A stretch of 25,603 bases of DNA, taken from assembly GCA_964450725.1 (NCBI GenBank), contig CAYVGO010000032.1, positions 1 through 25,603 on the forward strand. The letters are read 5' to 3'. The stretch comes from CAYVGO01 sp964450725 (GTDB taxonomy: Bacteria; Bacteroidota; Bacteroidia; Bacteroidales; UBA932). The notes beneath the pieces were generated by a model that was given only the letters and a program-made list of their open reading frames with translations, had not been told where the DNA came from and searched no databases. The position numbers and the translations under genes were made by a program. How positions within the stretch are numbered: position 1 is the stretch's first letter; the number at the start of each line of letters is the position of its first letter. Shown piece after piece: positions 1 to 8,271 of this stretch.

Positions 1-15
1 TTACCTGACAATAGA

Positions 16-159
16 GTGGCTGTCCGCTAAAATGTGTACTTTTACCCATGGTTATAAGTTTGTGTGGTAACAACAAAATAACCATAAAGGGCTGAATCCG
101 GCAAATGGAATCAGCCCTAATTTTATGACCTAATTAAAAAAGGTTTAGCGGACAGCAAT
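16..159. mobile_element. 144-bp MITE-like inverted-repeat element (copy 1)
   Basis: The element is bounded by GTGGCTGTCCGCTAAA at 16-31 and TTTAGCGGACAGCAAT at 144-159, which are reverse complements with two mismatches. It holds no transposase. The right two thirds (about 49-159) align, in the same orientation, with the right part of the 313-bp element at 24839-25151, including a shared stretch around GGTAACAACAAAA and a hairpin (89-99 with 107-117). The two copies and their ends suggest a non-autonomous element family (MITE) moved in trans. The insertion truncates the lipoprotein gene to its right. No clear target duplication was seen. Confidence 0.6.
89..121 (+). terminator. hairpin inside MITE copy 1
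   Basis: An 11-bp stem with one mismatch (GGGCTGAATCC / GGAATCAGCCC, loop GGCAAAT) is followed by TAATTTT. The same hairpin with changed but still pairing stem bases sits at 25083-25111 in the related element, so the structure rather than the sequence is kept. It may act as a plus-direction terminator or insulate the element from read-through. Confidence 0.5.
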
Positions 160-473
160 AATTTTTTTACGGTCACTTGAAAACTTAAGAATAACACGAA
201 CCCTATAGGTTTTAGAGTATCTTCCACGTGTATTCCACGTATAAATCCATTGTGAACGTGCATAGCCCCTTCCTTTGAAATCATCTCCATTTCAAATTTC
301 TTAGCAACTACATCTATCGCTTCATTCCATGCTTTATCGTAGTCTAAACCATCCCTCAGTTCTACAGTTGTCCAAGTTCCTCCATCTGTGGCTCTTACAA
401 AATATCGTTGAACAAAAAGGCTACAAGAACTAAAAACTACAACAAATAAACTCCAAAATATTATTTTTTTCAT
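145..473 (-). pseudogene. frameshifted, 3'-truncated lipoprotein gene
   Basis: The start at 473 (MKKIIFWSLF...) opens a lipoprotein signal peptide with a lipobox ending in FSSC. A more upstream in-frame start at 503 would put ten polar residues before it. The first 60 or so residues (TWTTVELRDGLDYDKAWNEA, then AKKFEMEMISKE) are well formed. After that the open frame turns unnatural, while the -1 frame continues with GGYARSQWIYTWNTRGRYSK and then TYRVRVILKFSSDRKK. This means one G is missing from the run read as CCCC at 266-269 on plus. In the corrected frame the gene ends at a TAA supplied by the inverted repeat of the MITE at 144-159, so the true 3' end is lost. I recognise the layout as that of small conserved Bacteroidota lipoproteins of unknown function. 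The frameshift may be a sequencing error; the truncation is real in this assembly. Confidence 0.65.
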
Positions 474-582
474 TTTGTATTCAATTAAAATTTCCTTACT
501 CACTTTACGGCTTTTCAGGATTACTCCGTTTCTACTCTTGTCGATTTTCGAAAATCTCGCTTTATAACTTTTGACATGCTAA

Positions 583-590
583 CAAAGTTA
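583..590 (-). promoter_or_regulatory. -7 box (TAACTTTG) for the lipoprotein gene
   Basis: On minus, TAACTTTG matches the Bacteroidota -7 consensus TAnnTTTG and lies about 110 bases before the lipoprotein start at 473. A TTC about 18 bases further upstream could be a weak -33 element. Confidence 0.4.
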
Positions 591-647
591 CATGGTTCTG
601 TCACTATGGAAGGTTAGCCCGAATAAACCTTTGGTAAAGTTTTAGGC

Positions 648-856
648 ATAAAAAAGCGTGAAACTTAACTATTTCCCGCTATCGTAGGTATTTGGCGTAA
701 CCTTGCTGTACGAAATAAGTTAAGCTCACGCTTTCACGTGAGCATTTTTCTTATTTCTTTCACAGCGCTTAATCGCCAAATTTTACGATAGAAAGAATAA
801 TTAAATACTTTTTATATGTTTTGTTTTCTTGTTATTGCAAATTCTTTTGTTGTTTG
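648..856 (-). ncRNA. candidate structured RNA of unknown class
   Basis: On the minus strand a -7 box TACCTTTG (869-862) is followed by an AU-rich leader and then a compact structured block. Two long pairings interlock: 791-774 with 697-679 (CTATCGTAAAATTTGGCG with CGCCAAATACCTACGATAG), and 734-713 with 674-653 (AAAGCGTGAGCTTAACTT... with ...AGTTAAGTTTCACGCTTT). The second is followed directly by a T run, so it looks like an intrinsic terminator. A 7-bp hairpin (743-737 with 730-724) competes with the first arm of the terminator stem. The lipoprotein downstream has its own -7 box at 583-590, so this can be a separate transcript of about 200 nt. I see no open reading frame and cannot assign it to tmRNA, SRP RNA, RNase P or a riboswitch class I know. 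A 6S-like RNA or an attenuator-type leader are alternatives. Confidence 0.5.
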
Positions 857-860
857 TTTT

Positions 861-869
861 ACAAAGGTA
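861..869 (-). promoter_or_regulatory. -7 box (TACCTTTGT) of the candidate RNA
   Basis: The sequence ACAAAGGTA on plus reads TACCTTTGT on minus, a perfect TAnnTTTG. No clean TTG is present at the usual -33 spacing, so strength is uncertain. Confidence 0.45.
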
Positions 870-1101
870 GAGTTTTTTTGTGAAATTTATTGATGACTGA
901 ATTGAAAAATAGATTCAATAAATTTAGCCGATCGAATGCAATGTTGTTCAAGGCTGTAAAAGTTTATAGTTTAGGATTTTGGGGAATTTTATTCAGATCA
1001 TGGTAAGAATCATTTTTGTTATTAAAGTAAAGGATCCTCTTCCAACTACTTTCTTCAGAAGGATGTAGTGGTTTTATTCGACGAGTGTATTTTTCAATGA
1101 T

Positions 1102-1605
1102 CTATATTCTTTTTTCATAAGCCCATCTGAATGTTCCATCGTGAACTTTGATGATACCACAATAAACAAAATTTATTTTGGCGAGAATGTGTTGCATCGT
1201 ACGGTTGTCTGGATGAGTATCTACGCGTATACTGCTAATTTTATGAGATAAGCAGATTGATTCTACTTCTTTAAAGATATATTCGGCAATCTTTTTTCCA
1301 TGATATGATTTTTCTACAGCCATCCGATGCACTACAACATAAGACTGATGGGTTTGCCACTTCCCCTCAATAATACGGTAAGTAGGTTCCGGATCTAAGG
1401 AAATCATAACTGTAGCACAAATGACATTGTTGGCAACAACTATAAAACTTTTATTCTGCAAAATATCATTTTGTATGATTTTTGCATTAGGATAACCGTT
1501 TTGCCATTGGTCAATGCCATTGTTTCGGAGTAATGTTTGTACCTGCTTGATAATATTCATAATCTGTGGTAGATCTTTGAAAGTTGCCTGAATGAGTTTC
1601 ATCAT
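1102..1605 (-). CDS. GNAT family N-acetyltransferase
   Basis: This is a 167-residue protein of the Gcn5-related acetyltransferase fold, which moves an acetyl group from acetyl-CoA to an amine. The fold's core is visible. A central strand, VVVHRMAV (about 106-113), is followed by the acetyl-CoA loop and helix HGKKIAEYIFKEVE (about 118-131), where the usual R/Q-x-x-G-x-G/A is reduced to YHGKKIA. A further strand, IRVDTHPDNRTMQHI, leads into the C-terminal NFVYCGI region. The N-terminal half (LRNNGIDQWQNGYPN) resembles small GNATs common in Bacteroidota and Firmicutes. The substrate cannot be read from sequence. The start could be either of two adjacent Met codons. It lies alone, divergent from the bat operon. 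Confidence 0.85.
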   Translation of the reverse strand: MMKLIQATFKDLPQIMNIIKQVQTLLRNNGIDQWQNGYPNAKIIQNDILQNKSFIVVANNVICATVMISLDPEPTYRIIEGKWQTHQSYVVVHRMAVEKSYHGKKIAEYIFKEVESICLSHKISSIRVDTHPDNRTMQHILAKINFVYCGIIKVHDGTFRWAYEKRI

Positions 1606-1920
1606 GTAGAAAAGGGTTATAATTATAATTGATTATTTTGTTAGAAGGTGACAGTATCATTCTTATCCGTTAGAATCGGATAGATTTCAAGTAAGTCTGA
1701 TATTTTAAGGATTGAAATGTTAAAATATACGATGATTCTCATATGGCTAACTGCAATATAGATAGTTTTGAAACGTAAATATTCATAGTTTAGACGGACT
1801 TAATTTTACATTATTTCAGCCTATTTAAGTTATATTGTGTTTTGATGAAAATACTCTGGTGTACATCAAAAAAAAAGAAAGTATCTTTGCCGGACAAAAT
1901 AGATTATTTTTTATAAGAAT
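1606..1920. other. divergent intergenic region upstream of bat genes
   Basis: This AT-rich 315-bp spacer holds the bat promoter at its right end and an 8-bp inverted repeat, TTTTGATG (1840-1847) with CATCAAAA (1864-1871), about 10-40 bases before the -7 box. The repeat could be an operator. I see no gene. Confidence 0.5.
1882..1889 (+). promoter_or_regulatory. -7 box (TATCTTTG) of the bat operon
   Basis: A perfect TAnnTTTG lies 31 bases before the batC ATG, which places transcription start roughly at 1896 and leaves a short leader. No good -33 TTG is present. Its place directly before batC argues that transcription begins here and not at a lost upstream batA/batB. Confidence 0.55.
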
Positions 1921-2682
1921 ATGAAGAAAATTTTGTTGTTAGTTTTTTGTTTTACAGTATGTTGTTCATCATTTTTATTTGCACGCAATGTAAAGACAGA
2001 AATGCGTATAGGAAATAAAGCCTTTAAGAATAACGATTACCTTTCTGCTGAATTGAATTATCGCAAAGCCTTAGACTCCATACCTTCTGCTCCAGATGTT
2101 CAGTACAATTTAGGTTGTGCAATCTATATGCAAATTGATAGTGCGAATACTAACTCTGAAGAAGCAAAAGAGCGATTAACAACTGCTGAAAAACTTTTCA
2201 ACCAATCGGGTGAAGTTTTTTCAGATAAATCGCAAAAAGAGGCAGCATTTTTTAATTTAGGAAACACTTATTTGAAAAAAGGAGAATTTGACAAGGCAAT
2301 TGACTCTTATAAAAAGTCTCTGCGAATAAACCCTAATAATTTTTCAACCAAAGAAAACTTATACTACGCTCAACTGCTACAACGGCAAAATCCCAATAAT
2401 AATAAAGACAAAAACAAAGATAAACAGGATCAACAAAACAATCAACAACAAAAGAAAAATGATGAACAAAAGAATGATGAAAATAATCAAGATCAGAATC
2501 AAAATAAGCAAGATAATCAAAATGAACAGCAAGAACAACAAAGTCAGCAACAGCAAAACATTTCAAGAGATGATGCCGAGCGTATTTTAAAAGCGCTACA
2601 GCAACAAGAAAATCAAACCCAAGAAAACTTAGAAAAACAAAAAGGAAAACCGATGCGTGCAAGCAGTGGGAAAAATTGGTAA
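1921..2682 (+). CDS. batC: BatC-like TPR protein
   Basis: This 253-residue protein has an N-terminal signal peptide (MKKILLLVFCFTVCCSSFLF, cleaved near FARN). It has tetratricopeptide repeats at about 25-60 and 107-150; the second is typical (AAFFNLGNTYLKKGEFDKAI and so on). A low-complexity Gln/Asn/Lys-rich tail follows (about 155-215), with a short helical end. This is the layout of BatC of the Bacteroides aerotolerance (bat) operon, where TPR proteins are thought to scaffold a periplasmic or envelope complex with the VWA proteins BatA and BatB. It is followed by batD and batE. The molecular role of Bat proteins is not settled in the literature I know, and the aerotolerance name is historical. 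Identity is supported by the gene order as much as by the protein itself. Confidence 0.8.
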   Translation: MKKILLLVFCFTVCCSSFLFARNVKTEMRIGNKAFKNNDYLSAELNYRKALDSIPSAPDVQYNLGCAIYMQIDSANTNSEEAKERLTTAEKLFNQSGEVFSDKSQKEAAFFNLGNTYLKKGEFDKAIDSYKKSLRINPNNFSTKENLYYAQLLQRQNPNNNKDKNKDKQDQQNNQQQKKNDEQKNDENNQDQNQNKQDNQNEQQEQQSQQQQNISRDDAERILKALQQQENQTQENLEKQKGKPMRASSGKNW

Positions 2683-2717
2683 ACTATTCATTGAGTCAAC
2701 ATTATATGAGGGTATTT

Positions 2718-4547
2718 ATGAAGCAAAAGTTAAGATTTATTTTATTCTTATTACTTTCCATCGTTAGTATAGCAACTCAAACTTTAGCTCAAGATAATTT
2801 GAAGTTGGAAGTTCGTGTTCCTAATTTGGTGGCTGTGGGAGAAAACTTTAGACTTATTTTTATCGCTAATAAAGATGTTCAACAATTTACACAGCCCAAA
2901 ATAGAAGCATTTGATATTCTTGCCGGTCCAGAGCAATCATCAAATACAATGGCTTATAGTGCCAATGGGAAAACGGTTCAGACCCATCAAGTAACATTTA
3001 CTTATATTCTTCAGCCTAAGCAAGAGGGTGAATTCACCATCGGAGAGGCTGTTGTTACAGGAGGAGGACAAACGGTAAAATCAAAGAGTGTAACGATAAA
3101 AGTTGTTGCACAAGCAAACAATAATTCCAATAACACATCACAAGGAGGTGATGCAAGTTCAAGTGGAAAAAATAATACTGATGAAGTTGTCTTACTTTTA
3201 GATTTAAGTAAAAGTTCCGTATACCCGGGTGAACCTTTGACTGCCACACTAAAACTTTTAATGCGTGTAAGCGTGGCAGGTATTGAAAATGTTAAGGTGC
3301 CGGCATTTAATGGCTTTTTCAATCAGGAAATAGAGGTTAAAGATAATACAAATCGTCAAAGAGAAACCTATAATGGAATGATTTATGAATCGGTTGTGCT
3401 AAAAAAAGTATTGCTATATCCACAACAACAAACCAAAACAATTCGCATAGAGCCATTTGAACTAGATGCTATTATTCAAAAGCGTCGTGCCAATCGAGAT
3501 GTTTTTGATAGTTTTTTTGGAGGAAACATAGAACAGTATAAAGTTAGTTTGAAAAGTGCCCCAAAAACTGTTAATGTAAAATCTTTTCCGGCCGGAGCAC
3601 CCATATCTTTTAAGGGTGCTGTAGGGGCTTATAAATTAGAAAGTACCCTTTCTCAAAAACAAATTAAACTCAATGAGGGTTTGGCATTAAACCTTAAACT
3701 TTCGGGAAGTGGTAACTTAAAATTAGTCAATATAGAAAAGCCTTTTTTTCCGTCAGACTTGGAAGTTTATGAACCTACAGTAAAGGAAAATATCACTATT
3801 TCTAATAGTGGAAGTAATGGTACAAAGACTTTTGACTATCAAATGATTGCCAGAAGTCCAGGTACATTTAACATTCCTCCCATAGAGTTTACCTATTTTG
3901 ACTTAGCCACGGAAAAATACAAAACGCTGCAAACGATTGAACACACTGTAGAGGTTTTAAAAGACCCGAATGCATCTTCTGTAACGACTACAACTACGGT
4001 CCCGATGGCCAATCAAAAAGAGGTATCTGCCATGGGTAATGATATCATTTTTATTAAAACGTCAATTCCTGTATTTCAAGCGCAAGGAAAAGGTTGTTTT
4101 GGAACGTTTACTTTTTATATTACCTATTTAATTATTTTACTGTTTTTTGGATTGTTAGGATTACTGTTTAATCGGTATAAAAAACAATTATCTGACATTA
4201 CATTACAGAAAAAAATCAGAGCTAAAAAAGTAGCGAAACGTAGATTGAAAAAAGTTGAACAATATTTGGATAGCAGTGAAGCATCTTTGTTTTATGACGA
4301 AATTATGCGAGCCTTGTGGGGATATTTTAGTGATAAATTTGTTTTACCCACAGCCGAATTATCAAAGGAAAAGATTATAGATATATTACGACAAAAAAAT
4401 GTAAATCAAGAAATGATTGATAAAGTAACTCATGTAATTGATGAGTGTGAGTTTGCCCGCTTTGGTTATGGTAGCGATAGTGTGACTAAACATCAGGTAT
4501 TTGAAGAAACACTGGAAGTGATTAATATTTTTGAACAATTAAAGTAA
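2718..4547 (+). CDS. batD: BatD family protein
   Basis: This is a 609-residue envelope protein of the BatD family. I chose the ATG at 2718 because it opens a clean signal peptide (MKQKLRFILFLLLSIVSIAT, cleaved after LAQ). An ATG at 2706 is the alternative, and the TTG at 2676 would overlap batC and precede the signal with polar residues. The extracytoplasmic part holds repeated beta-sandwich domains typical of BatD (LKLEVRVPNLVAVGENFRL near the start; a second domain around SKSSVYPGEPLTATLKL; a third near YKLESTLSQKQIKLNEG). One transmembrane helix lies near residues 462-485 (FYITYLIILLFFGLLGLLF), followed by a basic cytoplasmic tail of about 120 residues. batC lies just upstream and batE starts 6 bases downstream, so the three are cotranscribed. 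Confidence 0.88.
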   Translation: MKQKLRFILFLLLSIVSIATQTLAQDNLKLEVRVPNLVAVGENFRLIFIANKDVQQFTQPKIEAFDILAGPEQSSNTMAYSANGKTVQTHQVTFTYILQPKQEGEFTIGEAVVTGGGQTVKSKSVTIKVVAQANNNSNNTSQGGDASSSGKNNTDEVVLLLDLSKSSVYPGEPLTATLKLLMRVSVAGIENVKVPAFNGFFNQEIEVKDNTNRQRETYNGMIYESVVLKKVLLYPQQQTKTIRIEPFELDAIIQKRRANRDVFDSFFGGNIEQYKVSLKSAPKTVNVKSFPAGAPISFKGAVGAYKLESTLSQKQIKLNEGLALNLKLSGSGNLKLVNIEKPFFPSDLEVYEPTVKENITISNSGSNGTKTFDYQMIARSPGTFNIPPIEFTYFDLATEKYKTLQTIEHTVEVLKDPNASSVTTTTTVPMANQKEVSAMGNDIIFIKTSIPVFQAQGKGCFGTFTFYITYLIILLFFGLLGLLFNRYKKQLSDITLQKKIRAKKVAKRRLKKVEQYLDSSEASLFYDEIMRALWGYFSDKFVLPTAELSKEKIIDILRQKNVNQEMIDKVTHVIDECEFARFGYGSDSVTKHQVFEETLEVINIFEQLK

Positions 4548-4553
4548 ATCGTT

Positions 4554-5312
4554 ATGAGAACAAGAATTGTTGTAATTCTACTTTTTATATCAAGTTGTTA
4601 TCCTGTGTTTGCTCAAGATCTTAACCTTATTTGGAACAATGCCAATGATGCTTACAGGCAAAGTCGGTTTGTTGAAGCAGATTCGCTCTATCGGTTCATT
4701 TACAATTTAGGAAAGGAAAGTTCTGAACTTTATTATAATATTGGAAACTGCGCCGTGAAAAAGAATAATATTGCAGAAGCTATATTGTGGTATGAACGAG
4801 CATTATTACTCTCTCCGAGCAATGTTGACATAGAACATAATCTTAGGTTTGCCAATGCTTTAAAGATTGATAAAATTACTCCGCCAACAGAATTTTTCAT
4901 ACAACGTTATTGGACAAGCATAGCCAATTGGGCAACCTCTTCTCAGTGGGCTTTCATAACATTATCATTCTTTTTTTTATTATTAAGTAGCATTTTTGCG
5001 TTTATTATTACGCAACATAAAACAGCCAAACGATGGATACTTTCTGCGGTAATTATCCTTATAATATTTAATGTTCTGACATTTGCTTTAGGTTCACATA
5101 AAAATACAGAAGAACATCACAGTGGTGCTGCGATTATTTTTTCTCACGTTATAAAAGTGAAAAGTATGCCTTCTGAAACTTCAACCGATTTATTTACACT
5201 GCATGAAGGTACAAAAGTCTTTATTAAAGACAGATTATCTGACTGGATTGAAGTGGAAACATACGGTGATATACGAGGATGGATACCTAAAAGCAGTGTG
5301 CAAGAAATTTAA
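4554..5312 (+). CDS. batE: BatE-like TPR/SH3 membrane protein
   Basis: This 252-residue protein has a signal peptide (MRTRIVVILLFISSCYPVFA). TPR repeats at about 28-105 follow (YYNIGNCAVKKNNIAEAILW, YERALLLSPSNVDIEHNLR). Two transmembrane helices lie near 132-155 and 163-180. The C-terminal bacterial SH3-like domain (about 197-252) ends in the usual WIPKSSVQEI. This is the normal BatE architecture and it sits in the normal place after batD with a 6-base gap. It is expected to act in the cell envelope with BatC and BatD. Product-level function is inferred from the operon. Confidence 0.82.
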   Translation: MRTRIVVILLFISSCYPVFAQDLNLIWNNANDAYRQSRFVEADSLYRFIYNLGKESSELYYNIGNCAVKKNNIAEAILWYERALLLSPSNVDIEHNLRFANALKIDKITPPTEFFIQRYWTSIANWATSSQWAFITLSFFFLLLSSIFAFIITQHKTAKRWILSAVIILIIFNVLTFALGSHKNTEEHHSGAAIIFSHVIKVKSMPSETSTDLFTLHEGTKVFIKDRLSDWIEVETYGDIRGWIPKSSVQEI

Positions 5313-5324
5313 CAACCGAATCTC

Positions 5325-6743
5325 GTGATTTTTATCAAACAAATAACTCTTTTATTTTTATTCATTTGTGCTATTGTTTCACCGACAGTAGCACAAGTGT
5401 TATTTGCCAATGCCGATTTTAAAGACTCTACAAGATATTCTAAAATTGGTGCCAAGCAAGATTCAATCTATGTTTTTTTTAAAAGAGATAATGCAAAACT
5501 AATTGCCAAAAACAGTAGCAATACCAGTTTTAAGTGGGAGAAATATAATAGTTCCGATAATAGTTATCAGTTGTTTCGCCAAGAGAATAATGTAAAAGAG
5601 GATATTGTCGCTACTCCTGATTCCGGATGCTATAGGGTAATTATTAATAACAGAGATACGTTACGGTGCTGGGTAATTGTAGATAATTTTTCAGTAAGAA
5701 CTACAATTGTTGCTAACGACTGTAATGCTTTATTGTTATTGGCCGAAATATCTCCTTCTAATCTTACCCGACCCTATTATTACTATGATTTGGAAAATCG
5801 TTATTCAACAACGGGTACACCACGTATCATTATTTATCCTCACGTCGGCACTCCCTACATTAGCACAACTCCTGCAAGCGGTCACATTACATGGAAAAGT
5901 GAAGAAGATATTTTCCCCGATGTGAAGGAGCCAAGTCTGAGTTGGACGACAACACGTAATCCAATCATCAACAACCCTCCGCCTTTAGTGGACAGTCGTT
6001 ATTTTTTAACCCTGAAAAATCATTTTGGGAATCAGACTTCCGACACCACTGCTTTGATAGAAGCCAAAGCCGCATATCCTATCTCTAAAATTAAAACCAA
6101 AAGTATAAAAGAGGGTGTGTTGACCGAATGGAAGGATGAAAAAACGGGAAAAGCTCCACTATTCTTACAGTTGGCACATGATTCAAAAAATACTGACACT
6201 ACTATTTGGAAACTATATGATAATAAATATGATTTTAATCTTCAAAATCAATTGCCTGCTTTACTTTTTGAACCAATCAGACAAGCAAAAAATGAATCAA
6301 CCATTGATATAGATTATGCTTACCAACCCGGAGTTTACTCTGTTGTTCTTTATGCAAAAAATAAATTTGGCTGTATAGATTCATTGGTAGATTCACTCGC
6401 TGTAGATTCATTTTTGATAGACCCTTCGATTATTCCCACAGCCTTTTCACCGAATGAAGATGGTATTAATGATATTTTTACCATGATGGCAGAGGAGTCT
6501 AAATTTTCCTCCGTGTGGTACTTAAAAATCATTATTTTTAATCGTTCCGGACAAATAATGTATGACTACGAAGGTAAAGAGGGTTACATAAATTTTCAAT
6601 GGAACGGAAAATACAAGAACAGTGATACTTATTGTCCTTCTGGCGTTTATTATTATTATATCGAAGCACGCGGGTGGGACAAATATAAGCACGAAAAATA
6701 TGAAAAGTTTAAAGGGTTTGTTCATCTTTTCAGAGGAAGTTAA
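5325..6743 (+). CDS. secreted protein with gliding-motility/T9SS C-terminal domain
   Basis: The protein is 472 residues long. The GTG start at 5325 opens a signal peptide (MIFIKQITLLFLFICAIVSP, cleaved after TVAQ). The middle is beta-rich, with a Cys-Trp containing Ig/PKD-like region near 85-120 and another around 345-360 (KNKFGCIDSLVDS). The last ~105 residues hold the CHU_C / gliding-motility-associated C-terminal domain: PTAFSPNEDGINDIF, then YLKIIIFNRSGQIMYDY, then the W-x-G turn (FQWNGKY), then CPSGVYYYYIEA. In Bacteroidota this domain directs export by the type IX secretion system and surface attachment. The cargo's own activity is not recognisable. It lies 12 bases after batE and may share the operon, but it is not a usual Bat member. 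Confidence 0.82.
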   Translation: MIFIKQITLLFLFICAIVSPTVAQVLFANADFKDSTRYSKIGAKQDSIYVFFKRDNAKLIAKNSSNTSFKWEKYNSSDNSYQLFRQENNVKEDIVATPDSGCYRVIINNRDTLRCWVIVDNFSVRTTIVANDCNALLLLAEISPSNLTRPYYYYDLENRYSTTGTPRIIIYPHVGTPYISTTPASGHITWKSEEDIFPDVKEPSLSWTTTRNPIINNPPPLVDSRYFLTLKNHFGNQTSDTTALIEAKAAYPISKIKTKSIKEGVLTEWKDEKTGKAPLFLQLAHDSKNTDTTIWKLYDNKYDFNLQNQLPALLFEPIRQAKNESTIDIDYAYQPGVYSVVLYAKNKFGCIDSLVDSLAVDSFLIDPSIIPTAFSPNEDGINDIFTMMAEESKFSSVWYLKIIIFNRSGQIMYDYEGKEGYINFQWNGKYKNSDTYCPSGVYYYYIEARGWDKYKHEKYEKFKGFVHLFRGS

Positions 6744-6769
6744 TCCACCAATCCTTTAATCTCCACATC

Positions 6770-8169
6770 ATGTTAGACCTGACACAAGGTAATGTCCTGA
6801 AAAGGATTTTACAATTTTCTGCACCTCTCTTATTAGGGAATCTTTTTCAACAACTTTATGCCATTGTTGATGCTATTATTGTTGGTAAGTTTGTTGGTAG
6901 TTCCGCATTGACGGCCGTTGTTAATGCCACACAAATTACTTTTTCAGTTATTGCCATGCTTATTGGTTTGGTGATTGGAGGAACAATTGTTGTAGCACAA
7001 TATTTTGGGCAAAAGAATTATCAAAAAGTACAAGATATTTCAGATACTCTGCATCTTTTTTTCTTTATATCAAGTCTTGCTGTTACGGTTTTCGGATTGA
7101 TTTTTACCGAAACTTTAGTAGATTGGATACAAGTTCCTGTAGAGTCTCGACAGGATACCATTACTTACTTACATATAACCTTTATCGGAATTTTCGGGAT
7201 GTTTGGCTACAATGCCTCAAGCGCTATTCTGCGAGGAGTTGGAGATTCAAAAACACCACTATATGCAATTGTTATTGCCTCCATTCTCAATTTAGGATTA
7301 GATTTACTCTTTGTTTTGTGTTTCAAGTGGAATGTTTTTGGAGTAGGATTGGCAACCGTCATCTCACAACTTGCAGCATGGATATTTATTATTTATTATG
7401 TCAATCGCAGTAACCATATCCTTAAACTGAGAATATCTTATTCCAAGTTTGATAAAAAACTTTTTTGGGAATCGTTTCGTATCGGCTTTCCAACCGGAGC
7501 GCAACAAGTATTTGTGGCCTTAGGAATGAGTACACTTTTAGGAATTATCAATAGTTTTGATAAGGTATATATCTCTGCCGGTTACGGTATAGCGATAAGA
7601 TTAGAAACTTTTCTTCTGCTACCTTCAATGAATTTTGCCATGGCACTCTCTACCTTTACCGGACAAAATATAGGTGCTGCCAATATTCCCAGAGTTAGAG
7701 AAGGATTGAGAAAAACACTGTGGGTAACAACCATTATAACTGTGGTCATCAGCCTTATTCTTTTCTTTTTTGCCCAGACCATTCTCTCCTTTTTTATACA
7801 TAAAGAAGATGTAGAAGCCATCATTGTGGGCTCTCATTACTTTATGATTGTGGGTTCTTTTTATGTACTTTTCAATGCTATGTTTGTCATCAATGGAGTT
7901 CATAGAGGTGCAGGCGTGGTCATTGTTCCTACGTTAATCACACTTTTTTCACTATGGATTATCCGCGTACCTTTAGCCTCATTTTTTGCCTTTTCTGATC
8001 TGCATTTTTTTGCCGATAACGAACGCTACCTTGGAATATTTTGGTCAATACCGGTTGCTTGGTTGATTGGTCTTATAGCAACCATTGCTTATTATAAAAC
8101 CGGTAGATGGAGGAGGGGAAAATTAAAAGTTAAAGAAGTGCAGAAATATACCGGACAGACCCCGGATGA
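6770..8169 (+). CDS. MATE family efflux transporter (3' end in gap)
   Basis: This is a multidrug and toxic compound extrusion transporter of the inner membrane, expected to export small cationic compounds or drugs by Na+ or H+ antiport. At least 466 residues are visible with about 12 hydrophobic helices in two halves. The family starts are visible (LTQGNVLKRILQFSAPLLLG, with the first helix LFQQLYAIVDAIIVG). The inter-helix ILRGVGDSKTPLYA lies in the first half and GVHRGAGVVIVPT in the second. Length is already normal for the family, so the stop should lie just inside the 100-base N run; the frame is still open at the last known codon (GAT). It follows the CHU_C gene by 26 bases on the same strand. 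Substrate unknown. Confidence 0.88.
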
Positions 8170-8269
8170 NNNNNNNNNNNNNNNNNNNNNNNNNNNNNNN
8201 NNNNNNNNNNNNNNNNNNNNNNNNNNNNNNNNNNNNNNNNNNNNNNNNNNNNNNNNNNNNNNNNNNNNN
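8170..8269. other. assembly gap (100 N)
   Basis: Exactly 100 undetermined bases lie here, the usual placeholder for a scaffold gap of unknown size. It removes the end of the MATE gene and probably the body of another gene whose tail appears at 8272. Confidence 0.95.
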
Positions 8270-8271
8270 AC

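Larger units (their letters stand above)
504..1101. other. 598-bp non-coding interval
   Basis: No credible protein gene is present. It holds the lipoprotein promoter (583-590), the interlocked repeats of the candidate RNA (653-791) and its -7 box (861-869). I see nothing identifiable between about 870 and 1101. Confidence 0.6.

Noticed and set aside
653..791. CRISPR repeats or tRNA at the interlocked repeats
   Set aside because: Repeats are inverted, not direct with even spacers; no tRNA T-loop or cloverleaf could be drawn.
2400..2560. Low-complexity CAA/AAT/GAT repeats in batC as a microsatellite
   Set aside because: Gln/Asn/Lys-rich tails are normal for BatC and the codons are mixed, not a clean tandem repeat.
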